From the NCBI GenBank assembly GCA_014729315.1, contig WJKD01000629.1, positions 1 to 7,898 of the forward strand: a stretch of DNA of 7,898 nucleotides, in the 5' to 3' direction. Below, one piece after another: positions 1 through 5,399 of the stretch. Source of the DNA: Promethearchaeota archaeon. Lineage in GTDB: Archaea > Asgardarchaeota > Lokiarchaeia > Sigynarchaeales > SOKP01. Positions within the stretch are counted from its first letter, which is position 1; the number at the start of each line of letters is the position of its first letter. The notes beneath the pieces were generated by a model, which did not search any database, was not told the DNA's origin, and saw only the letters and a program-made list of their open reading frames with translations. The position numbers and the translations under genes are program-made.

Positions 1-391
1 ATTCTAATTGAGCCGTTTGTAATTTGCTGGGATTCTCTTGTAATTCTTTTAATTTAGCAACAAGTTCTGGTTCAGACGGCCATCTTACATCGAACGACTC
101 GTACGATTCCAAATCCATAATATTTATCAAGTTATCCTCAATAAAGTTAATTTGTGCCGTCCCTTTCACGATCTCAGGAACATCCATTAAATGCCCGCTC
201 GGAATAGTTATACTTCTTTTGTTTTCGTCGAATACACCAACGCAAGTAATCCTAACTTTTGCGTGACCATGCTTACCGGATTTACTTCGTTCTGTAGATT
301 TTATAACGCACGGTTCGTCGTCCACCATAATATAATTCCCAGCTTTTAATTTTTGAACTTCTTCTCGTCTTATTGAAATACTTACCACCAT
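1..391 (-). CDS. eif5a: Translation initiation factor 5A (aIF5A), hypusine-containing; 3' end at window edge
   Basis: Reading the minus strand from the ATG at 391-389 gives 130 codons that run to the left edge with no stop. The protein begins MVVSISIRREEVQKLKAG, and contains SKSGKHGHAK at residues 36-45, the diagnostic eIF5A loop. Lys40 (codon 274-272) is the expected site of hypusine modification. This is followed by the SH3-like barrel and an OB-fold half (PSGHLMDVPEIV and so on). In this family the factor binds near the ribosomal E/P site and relieves stalling, notably at proline-rich stretches. The visible length already matches archaeal aIF5A, and the single leftover base reads T, so the stop may be the very next codon. 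No Shine-Dalgarno sequence precedes the start. The gene is transcribed divergently from SRP54. The deoxyhypusine synthase gene is not in the window. Identification is secure; only the last residues are unseen. Confidence 0.96.
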   Translation of the reverse strand, partial: MVVSISIRREEVQKLKAGNYIMVDDEPCVIKSTERSKSGKHGHAKVRITCVGVFDENKRSITIPSGHLMDVPEIVKGTAQINFIEDNLINIMDLESYESFDVRWPSEPELVAKLKELQENPSKLQTAQLE

Positions 392-447
392 TAAAACGTA
401 ATTAGAGTTTACAGATATATTGATTAAAAGATATTAATATTATTGAA

Positions 448-460
448 TTTTTATATTTTT
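448..460 (-). promoter_or_regulatory. Candidate TATA box for aIF5A
   Basis: On the minus strand the segment reads as an A-rich element running into ATATAAAA, the archaeal TATA pattern. It lies about 60 bases upstream of the aIF5A ATG, so transcription would start near 425 with a leader of about 35 bases. The surrounding DNA is so AT-rich that chance matches are common. Confidence 0.3.
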
Positions 461-554
461 ATTTACGCAAAAATCAAAAATTTTGATACTTCTATTGTCA
501 ATTATAATATTCTTAGAGTATTTATTTTTTTCTTAAAATAGCTAAAGATTTCAT

Positions 555-572
555 AATTCTTTTTTAAGAATT
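555..572. repeat. Perfect inverted repeat in the aIF5A/SRP54 intergenic region
   Basis: AATTCTT (555-561) and AAGAATT (566-572) are separated by TTTT. It lies roughly midway between the two candidate divergent promoters, where an operator shared by both genes could sit. Its AT-only character makes chance occurrence quite likely. Confidence 0.25.
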
Positions 573-642
573 AGTCAGCCCAATTAAAAAAAGCGCAAAA
601 ATTTACACTTCCTTTGAAGAATAGCACGAAAAATTCAAATAA

Positions 643-655
643 GTAAAAATATATT
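643..655 (+). promoter_or_regulatory. Candidate BRE/TATA box for SRP54
   Basis: GTAAAAATATATTA resembles an archaeal A-rich TFB element followed by a TATA box. A start of transcription about 25 bases downstream would fall near 675-680, leaving a short leader before the ATG at 716. No Shine-Dalgarno sequence is present in that leader. A second AT-rich stretch (AAATATTATAAG, about 668-679) is an alternative box. Confidence 0.35.
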
Positions 656-715
656 ATTTTTTGAAGATAAATATTATAAGAAAACAGAAAAAATATTGGT
701 TATAGAGTAAAAAAT

Positions 716-2095
716 ATGGTTTTAGAAAATCTTGGACGAAGTTTAGACAAGGCAATTAGGCGAATAAGAAGATTACCTAAGATAGATAAGGATGCCATTA
801 ATGCGTTAATTCAAGATCTTCAGAGAGCTCTTCTTAGTGCTGATGTTAAGGTGGAATTAGTTTTTGAAATGACCGAAAATATCAAGAAAGAAGCAATGAA
901 TACCAAACTTCAAAAAGCTAAACGAAGAGACTTCATAATTAAGTTAATTCACGACGAATTAATTGATACTTTAGGAGGAAAAAAAGCACCTATTAGAATT
1001 AAAACCGGAAAAAAGAATGTATTACTTTTAGTTGGTATACAAGGTTCTGGTAAGACCACTACAGTTGGAAAATTATCCCATTATTATAAAAGTAAAGGAT
1101 ATAAAGTAGCTGCGTTAACCACCGATACATGGAGACCTGGTGCATACGAACAACTTCAACAGCTAACTAAACAAATAGGTGTAGAATGTTATGGTAATCC
1201 CAAGGAAAAAAATGCGATAAAAATTGCAGTTAGGCAAACGAAGAAAGCAATCAACGACGGAAACGATTTGATTATTGTAGATACGGCAGGAAGACATAAG
1301 GAGGAGAAAGAGCTCATGAAAGAAATGCAGAAGATTGAAAAATCACTCAAACCAAACGAAGTGATTCTTGTTATCGATGGAACATTAGGTCAGCAAGCAT
1401 ACATACAAGCCGAAGAATTTTCTAGAGCAACAAATCTGGGATCGATTATTGTTACTAAATTAGATGGAACGGCTAAAGGTGGTGGTGCGTTATCTGCCTG
1501 TGCTGCAACCGAAGTCCCCATTAGATTTATTGGTGTTGGTGAAAAAATAAATCAACTTGAAGAATTTGAACCCACAGATTTTGTAGGCACGCTATTAGGC
1601 ATTCCAAATCTAGATGCGTTAGTTCAGAAAGTACAAGACGCAGAAGCAATGCCAGATCCTGAGACCGTAAAAAGAATGATGCATGGAAAGTTCACCTTAG
1701 AGGATCTTTACATGCAATTGAAATCTATAAAAAAAGTAGGTAAATTCAAACAAATTTTAGCGATGATGGGAGGTGGAAACATTCCAGACGCTCTGAAAGA
1801 CGACGCTAAGAAGAATATAGATAAATGGGAAGTTGTATTGAACTCTATGACGCAAGAAGAAAAAGAAAATCCCAAAATAATTAAGAAAACAAGAAAGCGA
1901 AGAATTGCTATAGGTTCTGGAACGGATTATTCGGTGATTAACAAAATGCTCGATCAATATAATCAAATGAAAAAGATGATGAAAAGATTTATGCAACTCA
2001 GACAAAAAGGTGCAAAAGGTATGGCAGGAATGCCCGGAATGGGAAAAGGTGCCGCAGCCTTTATGGATAAATTAGGAAAAGATTTTAAATTTTAA
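716..2095 (+). CDS. srp54: Signal recognition particle GTPase SRP54
   Basis: This 459-residue protein has the full SRP54 layout. The N domain helices (1 to about 90, starting MVLENLGRSLDKAI) are followed by the G domain with the P-loop GIQGSGKT (107-114), the family motif DTWRPGAYEQL (137-147), DTAGR (189-193), TKLDG (247-251) and the closing GVGEK segment (273-277). The methionine-rich M domain runs from about 320, with GKFTLEDLYMQL and the 7S RNA-binding segment KTRKRRIAIGSGT (391-403). It ends in a Met/Gly/Lys-rich tail. In the family it binds signal peptides as they leave the ribosome, together with SRP RNA, and docks at FtsY on the membrane through paired GTPases. Length is typical of archaeal SRP54, and all GTPase motifs are present. 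It is the first gene of a plus-strand cluster; the next start is 22 bases downstream. Confidence 0.98.
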   Translation: MVLENLGRSLDKAIRRIRRLPKIDKDAINALIQDLQRALLSADVKVELVFEMTENIKKEAMNTKLQKAKRRDFIIKLIHDELIDTLGGKKAPIRIKTGKKNVLLLVGIQGSGKTTTVGKLSHYYKSKGYKVAALTTDTWRPGAYEQLQQLTKQIGVECYGNPKEKNAIKIAVRQTKKAINDGNDLIIVDTAGRHKEEKELMKEMQKIEKSLKPNEVILVIDGTLGQQAYIQAEEFSRATNLGSIIVTKLDGTAKGGGALSACAATEVPIRFIGVGEKINQLEEFEPTDFVGTLLGIPNLDALVQKVQDAEAMPDPETVKRMMHGKFTLEDLYMQLKSIKKVGKFKQILAMMGGGNIPDALKDDAKKNIDKWEVVLNSMTQEEKENPKIIKKTRKRRIAIGSGTDYSVINKMLDQYNQMKKMMKRFMQLRQKGAKGMAGMPGMGKGAAAFMDKLGKDFKF

Positions 2096-2117
2096 ATAAC
2101 CCAATTGGTTCATCGAT

Positions 2118-2777
2118 TTGGTAAATTTCCTATTAATATATGATAAAACTATTGTTTATGAAAAAAATGATATCGATAAGGGAAAAACTCCTCCGTTAAT
2201 ATACGAAATTTGTTCTTGCTTAAGGGAAGCGTTTTGTTTATCTTATGCGATACGAAAAAATAATAATATTTACCTTTATTTCAAAGATACAAGTGGCTTA
2301 ATAAAATTTCAAGGCAATAAACTGAAATATTTAGGTCCTGACGAGCGCTCCCAAGCTCTGCTACTCCTTAAGGCACAAAATAAAATTAAAGTGGCAAAAT
2401 TACAAGAAAGTAATGGCTGGATAAAATCCACTCCCGGTATTTATGTTAAAAAGTGTAAAAACATATTATCCTTCGTACAGAGTGAAATGTGTGATCCTAA
2501 CGAAGTTAAGTTATTTATTATTCATAACCAGTTAGCTTCTACGCTAATAGAGCTCCAAAATTTTAAGAATAACAATTTTTTCTATACTCCGAAGACCTTA
2601 TCATTTATAATGTCTAAAAACGATCTTAACTTAGAGGTGTTCTTAGAGCTTACAAATTATCACGAGATAAATGTCATCAGATTCGGTTCCGTTAAGAAAC
2701 TCAACGATCAAATTTTATTACTAAATTTTATAAAAGATAGAATTTCTGAGGTGAGGGTTAAAAATAATATTACTTAA
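2118..2777 (+). CDS. Divergent TrmY-like SPOUT protein (tRNA pseudouridine-54 N1-methyltransferase family)
   Basis: This 219-residue protein starts at TTG 2118. No ATG or GTG is available in frame between the preceding stop at 2097-2099 and the conserved N-terminal strand, so MVNFLLIY is the natural beginning. It aligns by eye with archaeal TrmY (DUF358): a helix like the TrmY segment before SHGxR (LREAFCLSYAIRK, 35-47), then LGPDERSQALLL (72-83) carrying the hallmark PDERS, then STPGIYV (104-110). TrmY makes N1-methylpseudouridine at tRNA position 54 using SAM. The SAM-binding knot region is poorly kept: the usual GDHxG-type loop reads MSKNDL (165-170), the later LGP reads FGS, and the conserved SHC reads NDQ. 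It may therefore have altered or lost methyltransferase activity. It lies 22 bases after SRP54, and its end overlaps the upstream open frame of PyrC. Family assignment is from motifs only. Confidence 0.65.
   Translation: MVNFLLIYDKTIVYEKNDIDKGKTPPLIYEICSCLREAFCLSYAIRKNNNIYLYFKDTSGLIKFQGNKLKYLGPDERSQALLLLKAQNKIKVAKLQESNGWIKSTPGIYVKKCKNILSFVQSEMCDPNEVKLFIIHNQLASTLIELQNFKNNNFFYTPKTLSFIMSKNDLNLEVFLELTNYHEINVIRFGSVKKLNDQILLLNFIKDRISEVRVKNNIT
2748..2757 (+). promoter_or_regulatory. Shine-Dalgarno-like sequence ahead of the PyrC upstream extension
   Basis: GAGGTGAGGG is the best anti-16S match near this junction and lies inside the end of the TrmY-like gene. GGTGA (2750-2754) is nine bases ahead of an ATA codon at 2764 in the PyrC frame, a normal spacing, but about 60 bases from the first ATG at 2818. 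This supports translation of PyrC beginning upstream of that ATG. The same bases contain a GTG (2751) in the TrmY frame, so the match could also be coincidental coding sequence. Confidence 0.4.
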
Positions 2778-2817
2778 AAATGCAAAAATTTACTCGGATG
2801 GAATAGTTCGGAAGGGA

Positions 2818-4173
2818 ATGATTTTAATTAGAAATGGAATTATTGAAAAGATTACCTACACTCCTTCGAACGATGATTTAGCAATTTATTCTAAAGAAAA
2901 CGAAGATAATATCGTTATAGATTGCGAAAATAAATTAGTGTTACCCGGAATTATCGATGTTCATTCTCATATAAGAGATTTAAATCAAACCCGAAAGGAA
3001 ACTTTTGAAACCGGAACTCAAGCGGCTGCATCTTCTGGTATCACCACCGTATTTACAATGCCGAATACGGATCCCCCGGCGATTGACTCAAGGACTATAG
3101 AAAAATGGATGAGCAAAGCTAAGGACCATATCCGGGTTAATGTGGGATTTATAGCTGGAGTACCCTTAGGAATTAATCCAGAAGAAATGAAGAAAATTAT
3201 AAAACAAGGAGTTATCGGATTTAAGATTTACCCTCATTCTCCGTTAAACGAACTCGATTGGACAAATCCTATAAATTTTCAAATTTTACTCAATTATTCT
3301 TCTATTTATCAATTTCCTATTTTTATCCATCCTTCGTGGCCAATTCCTACCGATGTTCAGAAAAATGTTTACAAGAAATATGTGTTAAAAGGTGAGAGCC
3401 TACTCGATTTTCACGACGAATTAAATCCGTCAAGCGCTGAAGTAGAATATGTAAAATTTGTAATCAAGAATTATGAGGATTTTATTAAAAAAAATAATCT
3501 TAAGCACCAAAAATATCCAATAATCCATTTCTGCCATGTAAGTTCGCGAGAAACTTATACAATTATACAAAATATATATAAAACAAAAGAATACTGGAAG
3601 TTAACGTTTGAAGTAACACCCCATCATCTTCTTTTATCAAAAGAAATAACATTAAAAAATCCAAACTTCGCTAAAGTATTACCTCCTTTAAGAGATTCAT
3701 CTCATTCAAATTATTTATTTTCTGAATTAAAAAATGAAAAGATCAACATAATTGCTACTGATCACGCCCCTCACACAATTCAAGAGAAATCTCAAGATTT
3801 TTTCTCTGCTCCTTCTGGTTTTCCTGGATTTGAAACGTATCCGCTTCTATTATTAAATAAAGTAGTTAACTATGAGTTGTCTTTAGAAAATTTTGTGAGA
3901 GTGTCCTCAGAAAACCCCGCTAAAGTATTCGGTTTAAAAAACAAAGGATTTATCAAAGAAGGCTACGATGCTGATTTGTATATCGTAGATAAAATTTCGG
4001 AATATAGCATTAAATCAGTTCTATTCAAAACAAAAGCTAAGTTCTCACCGTTTGAAAATTTTAAAACCAAAATCCAAATTTGGAAGGTTTTTTTAAAAGG
4101 AAAAGAGCTTCTCAAAGATTTGGAAACAGAGCATTCGAAACCTCTTGGAAAAATTATAAGAAAAATCGTTTAA
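2818..4173 (+). CDS. pyrC: Dihydroorotase
   Basis: This enzyme reversibly cyclises N-carbamoyl-aspartate to dihydroorotate in pyrimidine synthesis. From the ATG at 2818 it is 451 residues. The metal motif DVHSHIRD (47-54) provides two His and the substrate-binding Arg. MPNTDPP (81-87) carries the substrate Asn typical of dihydroorotases rather than hydantoinases. GFKIYPH (134-140) holds the likely carbamylated Lys136. His171 (FIHPSW), His240 (FCHVSS), PHH (268-270) and ATDHAPH (313-319) complete the amidohydrolase site, followed by PSGFPGFET (332-340) and the C-terminal GFIKEGYDADLYIVD. The active site looks complete. The start is doubtful: the frame is open from 2755, and codons upstream of the ATG encode ILLKNAKIYSDGIVRKG, the expected first strands of the family's beta-sandwich domain, but they hold no ATG, GTG or TTG. 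The true protein is therefore probably about 20 residues longer, or fused to the preceding gene. Confidence 0.93.
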   Translation: MILIRNGIIEKITYTPSNDDLAIYSKENEDNIVIDCENKLVLPGIIDVHSHIRDLNQTRKETFETGTQAAASSGITTVFTMPNTDPPAIDSRTIEKWMSKAKDHIRVNVGFIAGVPLGINPEEMKKIIKQGVIGFKIYPHSPLNELDWTNPINFQILLNYSSIYQFPIFIHPSWPIPTDVQKNVYKKYVLKGESLLDFHDELNPSSAEVEYVKFVIKNYEDFIKKNNLKHQKYPIIHFCHVSSRETYTIIQNIYKTKEYWKLTFEVTPHHLLLSKEITLKNPNFAKVLPPLRDSSHSNYLFSELKNEKINIIATDHAPHTIQEKSQDFFSAPSGFPGFETYPLLLLNKVVNYELSLENFVRVSSENPAKVFGLKNKGFIKEGYDADLYIVDKISEYSIKSVLFKTKAKFSPFENFKTKIQIWKVFLKGKELLKDLETEHSKPLGKIIRKIV

Positions 4174-4178
4174 GAAGG

Positions 4179-4210
4179 TATATAAAATTTTTAATCAATT
4201 AATATATAAA
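4179..4210 (+). promoter_or_regulatory. Tandem TATA-like boxes upstream of AMMECR1
   Basis: Two TATA-like elements lie in the 59-base gap after PyrC: TATATAAAA at 4179-4187 and AATATATAAAG at 4201-4211. The second is centred about 27 bases before the ATG at 4233, the spacing expected for a leaderless archaeal transcript. No Shine-Dalgarno sequence precedes that ATG, which agrees with leaderless initiation. The first box would give a leader of about 25 bases. Both suggest that AMMECR1 can be transcribed separately from PyrC. Confidence 0.45.
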
Positions 4211-4232
4211 GCACTCGAAATATAGTAACACG

Positions 4233-4880
4233 ATGACTGAAGGAGAATTATTCACTATAGAAGATGGAAGGAAGCTCATAAAATTTGCCAGAGAAAATAT
4301 AGAATATTATCTGAAAAACAATCGTAGAATGCCCGTACCTAAAGAATTGAGAGAGCAGTATTCAAATAAGTATGGGGCATTTGTGACGCTAAACACTTAT
4401 TCTGAGAAGGAAACTCAATTAAGGGGATGTATCGGGTATATAGAACCAAAATATTCTTTATATGATGTCATCCATAAGGTTTCGATAAGTTCAGCAATTG
4501 AAGATCCACGCTTCCCTTCGGTTTCTTTGGAAGAATTAAAGAACATTGCGATTGAGATCTCGATTCTTACTCCACCTGAGCTTTTAGAGGTCGATAAACC
4601 TAGTGAATATTTAGAAAAAATTAAAATAGGAAGAGATGGACTTATCGCCGAAAAAGGAATAAGAAGAGGTTTACTTTTACCCCAAGTTCCTGTTGATCAC
4701 GATCGAAATTGGGATGTGAAGACTTTTCTCTCTCACACGTGTCAAAAAGCCTGGCTTCATTCAGATGCATGGAAAGAAAAAGATACTAAAATATATTCTT
4801 TTCGAGCAATTATTTTTGAAGAAATAGAGCCCAAGGGGGAAATCAAGAGGAAATACATAGGAAAAGAAGATAATAACTGA
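4233..4880 (+). CDS. AMMECR1 domain protein
   Basis: This 215-residue protein is a single AMMECR1 domain, close to the usual archaeal length. It shows the family signature LRGCIG (63-68), DPRFPSV (91-97), ISILTPPELL (109-118), GLLLPQVP (146-153) and the HTCQKAWL segment around Cys170. The family is found across archaea, bacteria and eukaryotes. The human member is affected in a contiguous-gene deletion syndrome, and the biochemical function is not settled, although the invariant LRGCIG loop suggests a catalytic or binding site. In many archaea it is encoded near or fused to a MEMO-type protein; none is present here. It has no signal peptide or membrane segment, so it is likely cytoplasmic. 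It starts 59 bases after PyrC behind its own TATA-like boxes, and is followed by a hairpin with a T-tract. Confidence 0.95.
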   Translation: MTEGELFTIEDGRKLIKFARENIEYYLKNNRRMPVPKELREQYSNKYGAFVTLNTYSEKETQLRGCIGYIEPKYSLYDVIHKVSISSAIEDPRFPSVSLEELKNIAIEISILTPPELLEVDKPSEYLEKIKIGRDGLIAEKGIRRGLLLPQVPVDHDRNWDVKTFLSHTCQKAWLHSDAWKEKDTKIYSFRAIIFEEIEPKGEIKRKYIGKEDNN

Positions 4881-4885
4881 AATTT

Positions 4886-4907
4886 GGCGAAACCGCCCTC
4901 TTTTTTT
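4886..4907 (+). terminator. Hairpin plus T-tract after AMMECR1
   Basis: Six bases after the AMMECR1 stop, GGCG (4886-4889) can pair with CGCC (4894-4897) around an AAAC loop, followed by CTC and seven T residues (4901-4907). The stem is short, but it is the only GC-rich patch in the area. Archaeal termination relies mainly on the T-tract, so this probably ends the SRP54-AMMECR1 cluster. Confidence 0.6.
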
Positions 4908-5263
4908 CATAAATTTGCCTAAATTTTCTAATAAAAAGGAGAAAATGTTATTTAAGACAAAAATCACGATTATTGTTATAGCTACAAATGCAAGGATTAA
5001 AATAATGGCTAATTTATTGGAAAACTTATCAATATTACTTTTACAGCTTGGATAATTCACCACAGATTGTTTTTTCTGAATTGAATTCCATTTTGTAAGT
5101 GTTGCGCGTCAATTTTCTATCGTTATGTCAAAATATTATAAAAATTCCGTATCCACTTACGCTATTATATTATTTCCCGTTATTTTAATCATTTTATATT
5201 TATTTTTTCGAATTCTTTAATTAATCTTTTTTAAATTATTACGAGTCTTTTTTATTAAATAGG

Positions 5264-5275
5264 GTATTATAATAC
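5264..5275. repeat. Perfect 12-bp palindrome, possible operator
   Basis: GTATTATAATAC is its own reverse complement. It lies about 125 bases before the start of the DapA-APH fusion and about 80 bases before its likely TATA box. The flanking base pair 5263/5276 is a mismatch and the next (5262/5277) pairs again. It could be a regulator site or a chance AT palindrome. Confidence 0.25.
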
Positions 5276-5340
5276 TCATCAGTTTTAAAAATAATAAAAT
5301 TCAGATAGTTCGTATAAGAATTATATAGAAATCTAATCAT

Positions 5341-5366
5341 CAAAAAAGTTTAATAATATAATATAT
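5341..5366 (+). promoter_or_regulatory. Candidate BRE/TATA box for the DapA-APH fusion gene
   Basis: CAAAAAAGTTTAATAATATA has an A-rich element running into a TATA-like sequence, about 45 bases before the ATG at 5400. Transcription would start near 5380, giving a leader of about 20 bases. That leader contains TGATC at 5392-5396, a partial match to the archaeal Shine-Dalgarno core but very close to the start codon. Confidence 0.4.
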
Positions 5367-5399
5367 TCGCTTCTAATTCTAACATATTTCCTGATCGAT

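Larger units (their letters stand above)
392..715. promoter_or_regulatory. Divergent intergenic promoter region between aIF5A and SRP54
   Basis: This gap is very AT-rich and has no convincing coding frame or structured RNA. It must hold the promoters of both flanking genes. On the minus strand, an archaeal TATA-like stretch (AAAAATATAAAA, about 448-460) sits some 60 bases before the aIF5A start. On the plus strand, GTAAAAATATATTA at about 643-655 is a plausible purine-A element plus TATA box, which would give SRP54 a leader of roughly 35-40 bases. A perfect 7-bp inverted repeat with a TTTT loop lies between them (555-572). The TATA assignments are pattern matches in AT-rich DNA and are only moderately specific. 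Confidence 0.5.
4908..5399. other. AT-rich intergenic gap with only doubtful small ORFs
   Basis: No recognisable gene lies here. Three weak candidates exist. A plus-strand 36-codon ORF (4945-5055) begins MLFKTKITIIVIATNA and is preceded by AAGGAG at good spacing. A plus-strand 31-codon ORF (5125-5220) begins MSKYYKNSVSTYAIILF and is one hydrophobic segment. On the minus strand, a GTG-started frame from 5063 reads one strong membrane helix (LAIILILAFVAITIIVIFVL) but then runs antisense into AMMECR1. Hydrophobic frames arise easily in such AT-rich DNA, so none is called as a gene. The right end must hold the promoter of the 5400 gene. A 12-base perfect palindrome (GTATTATAATAC) sits at 5264-5275. 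Confidence 0.5.

Noticed and set aside
24..266. Plus-strand 80-codon ORF at the left end
   Set aside because: It is antisense to aIF5A, whose minus-strand frame is unmistakable (SKSGKHGHAK loop).
392..715. SRP 7S RNA or other structured RNA next to SRP54
   Set aside because: The region is nearly all A and T without a GC-rich paired core or the SRP helix 8 tetraloop, and is better explained as promoter DNA.
1757..2005. Minus-strand 82-codon ORF rich in His and Phe
   Set aside because: It lies wholly inside the SRP54 M-domain coding region and has the composition of a shadow frame.
2818..4173. PyrC as a hydantoinase or allantoinase
   Set aside because: The HxHxR motif and the MPN asparagine are the dihydroorotase substrate-binding residues, and the remaining active-site motifs fit dihydroorotase.
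4761..5063. Minus-strand 100-codon ORF with one membrane helix
   Set aside because: It starts at GTG with no ribosome site, and its last 40 codons are antisense to conserved AMMECR1 sequence. Kept only as part of the small-ORF finding.
5125..5220. Plus-strand 31-codon ORF as a Sec61-beta or SecE-like small membrane protein
   Set aside because: It has no family motif, no ribosome site, and hydrophobic frames of this length are common in AT-rich DNA.
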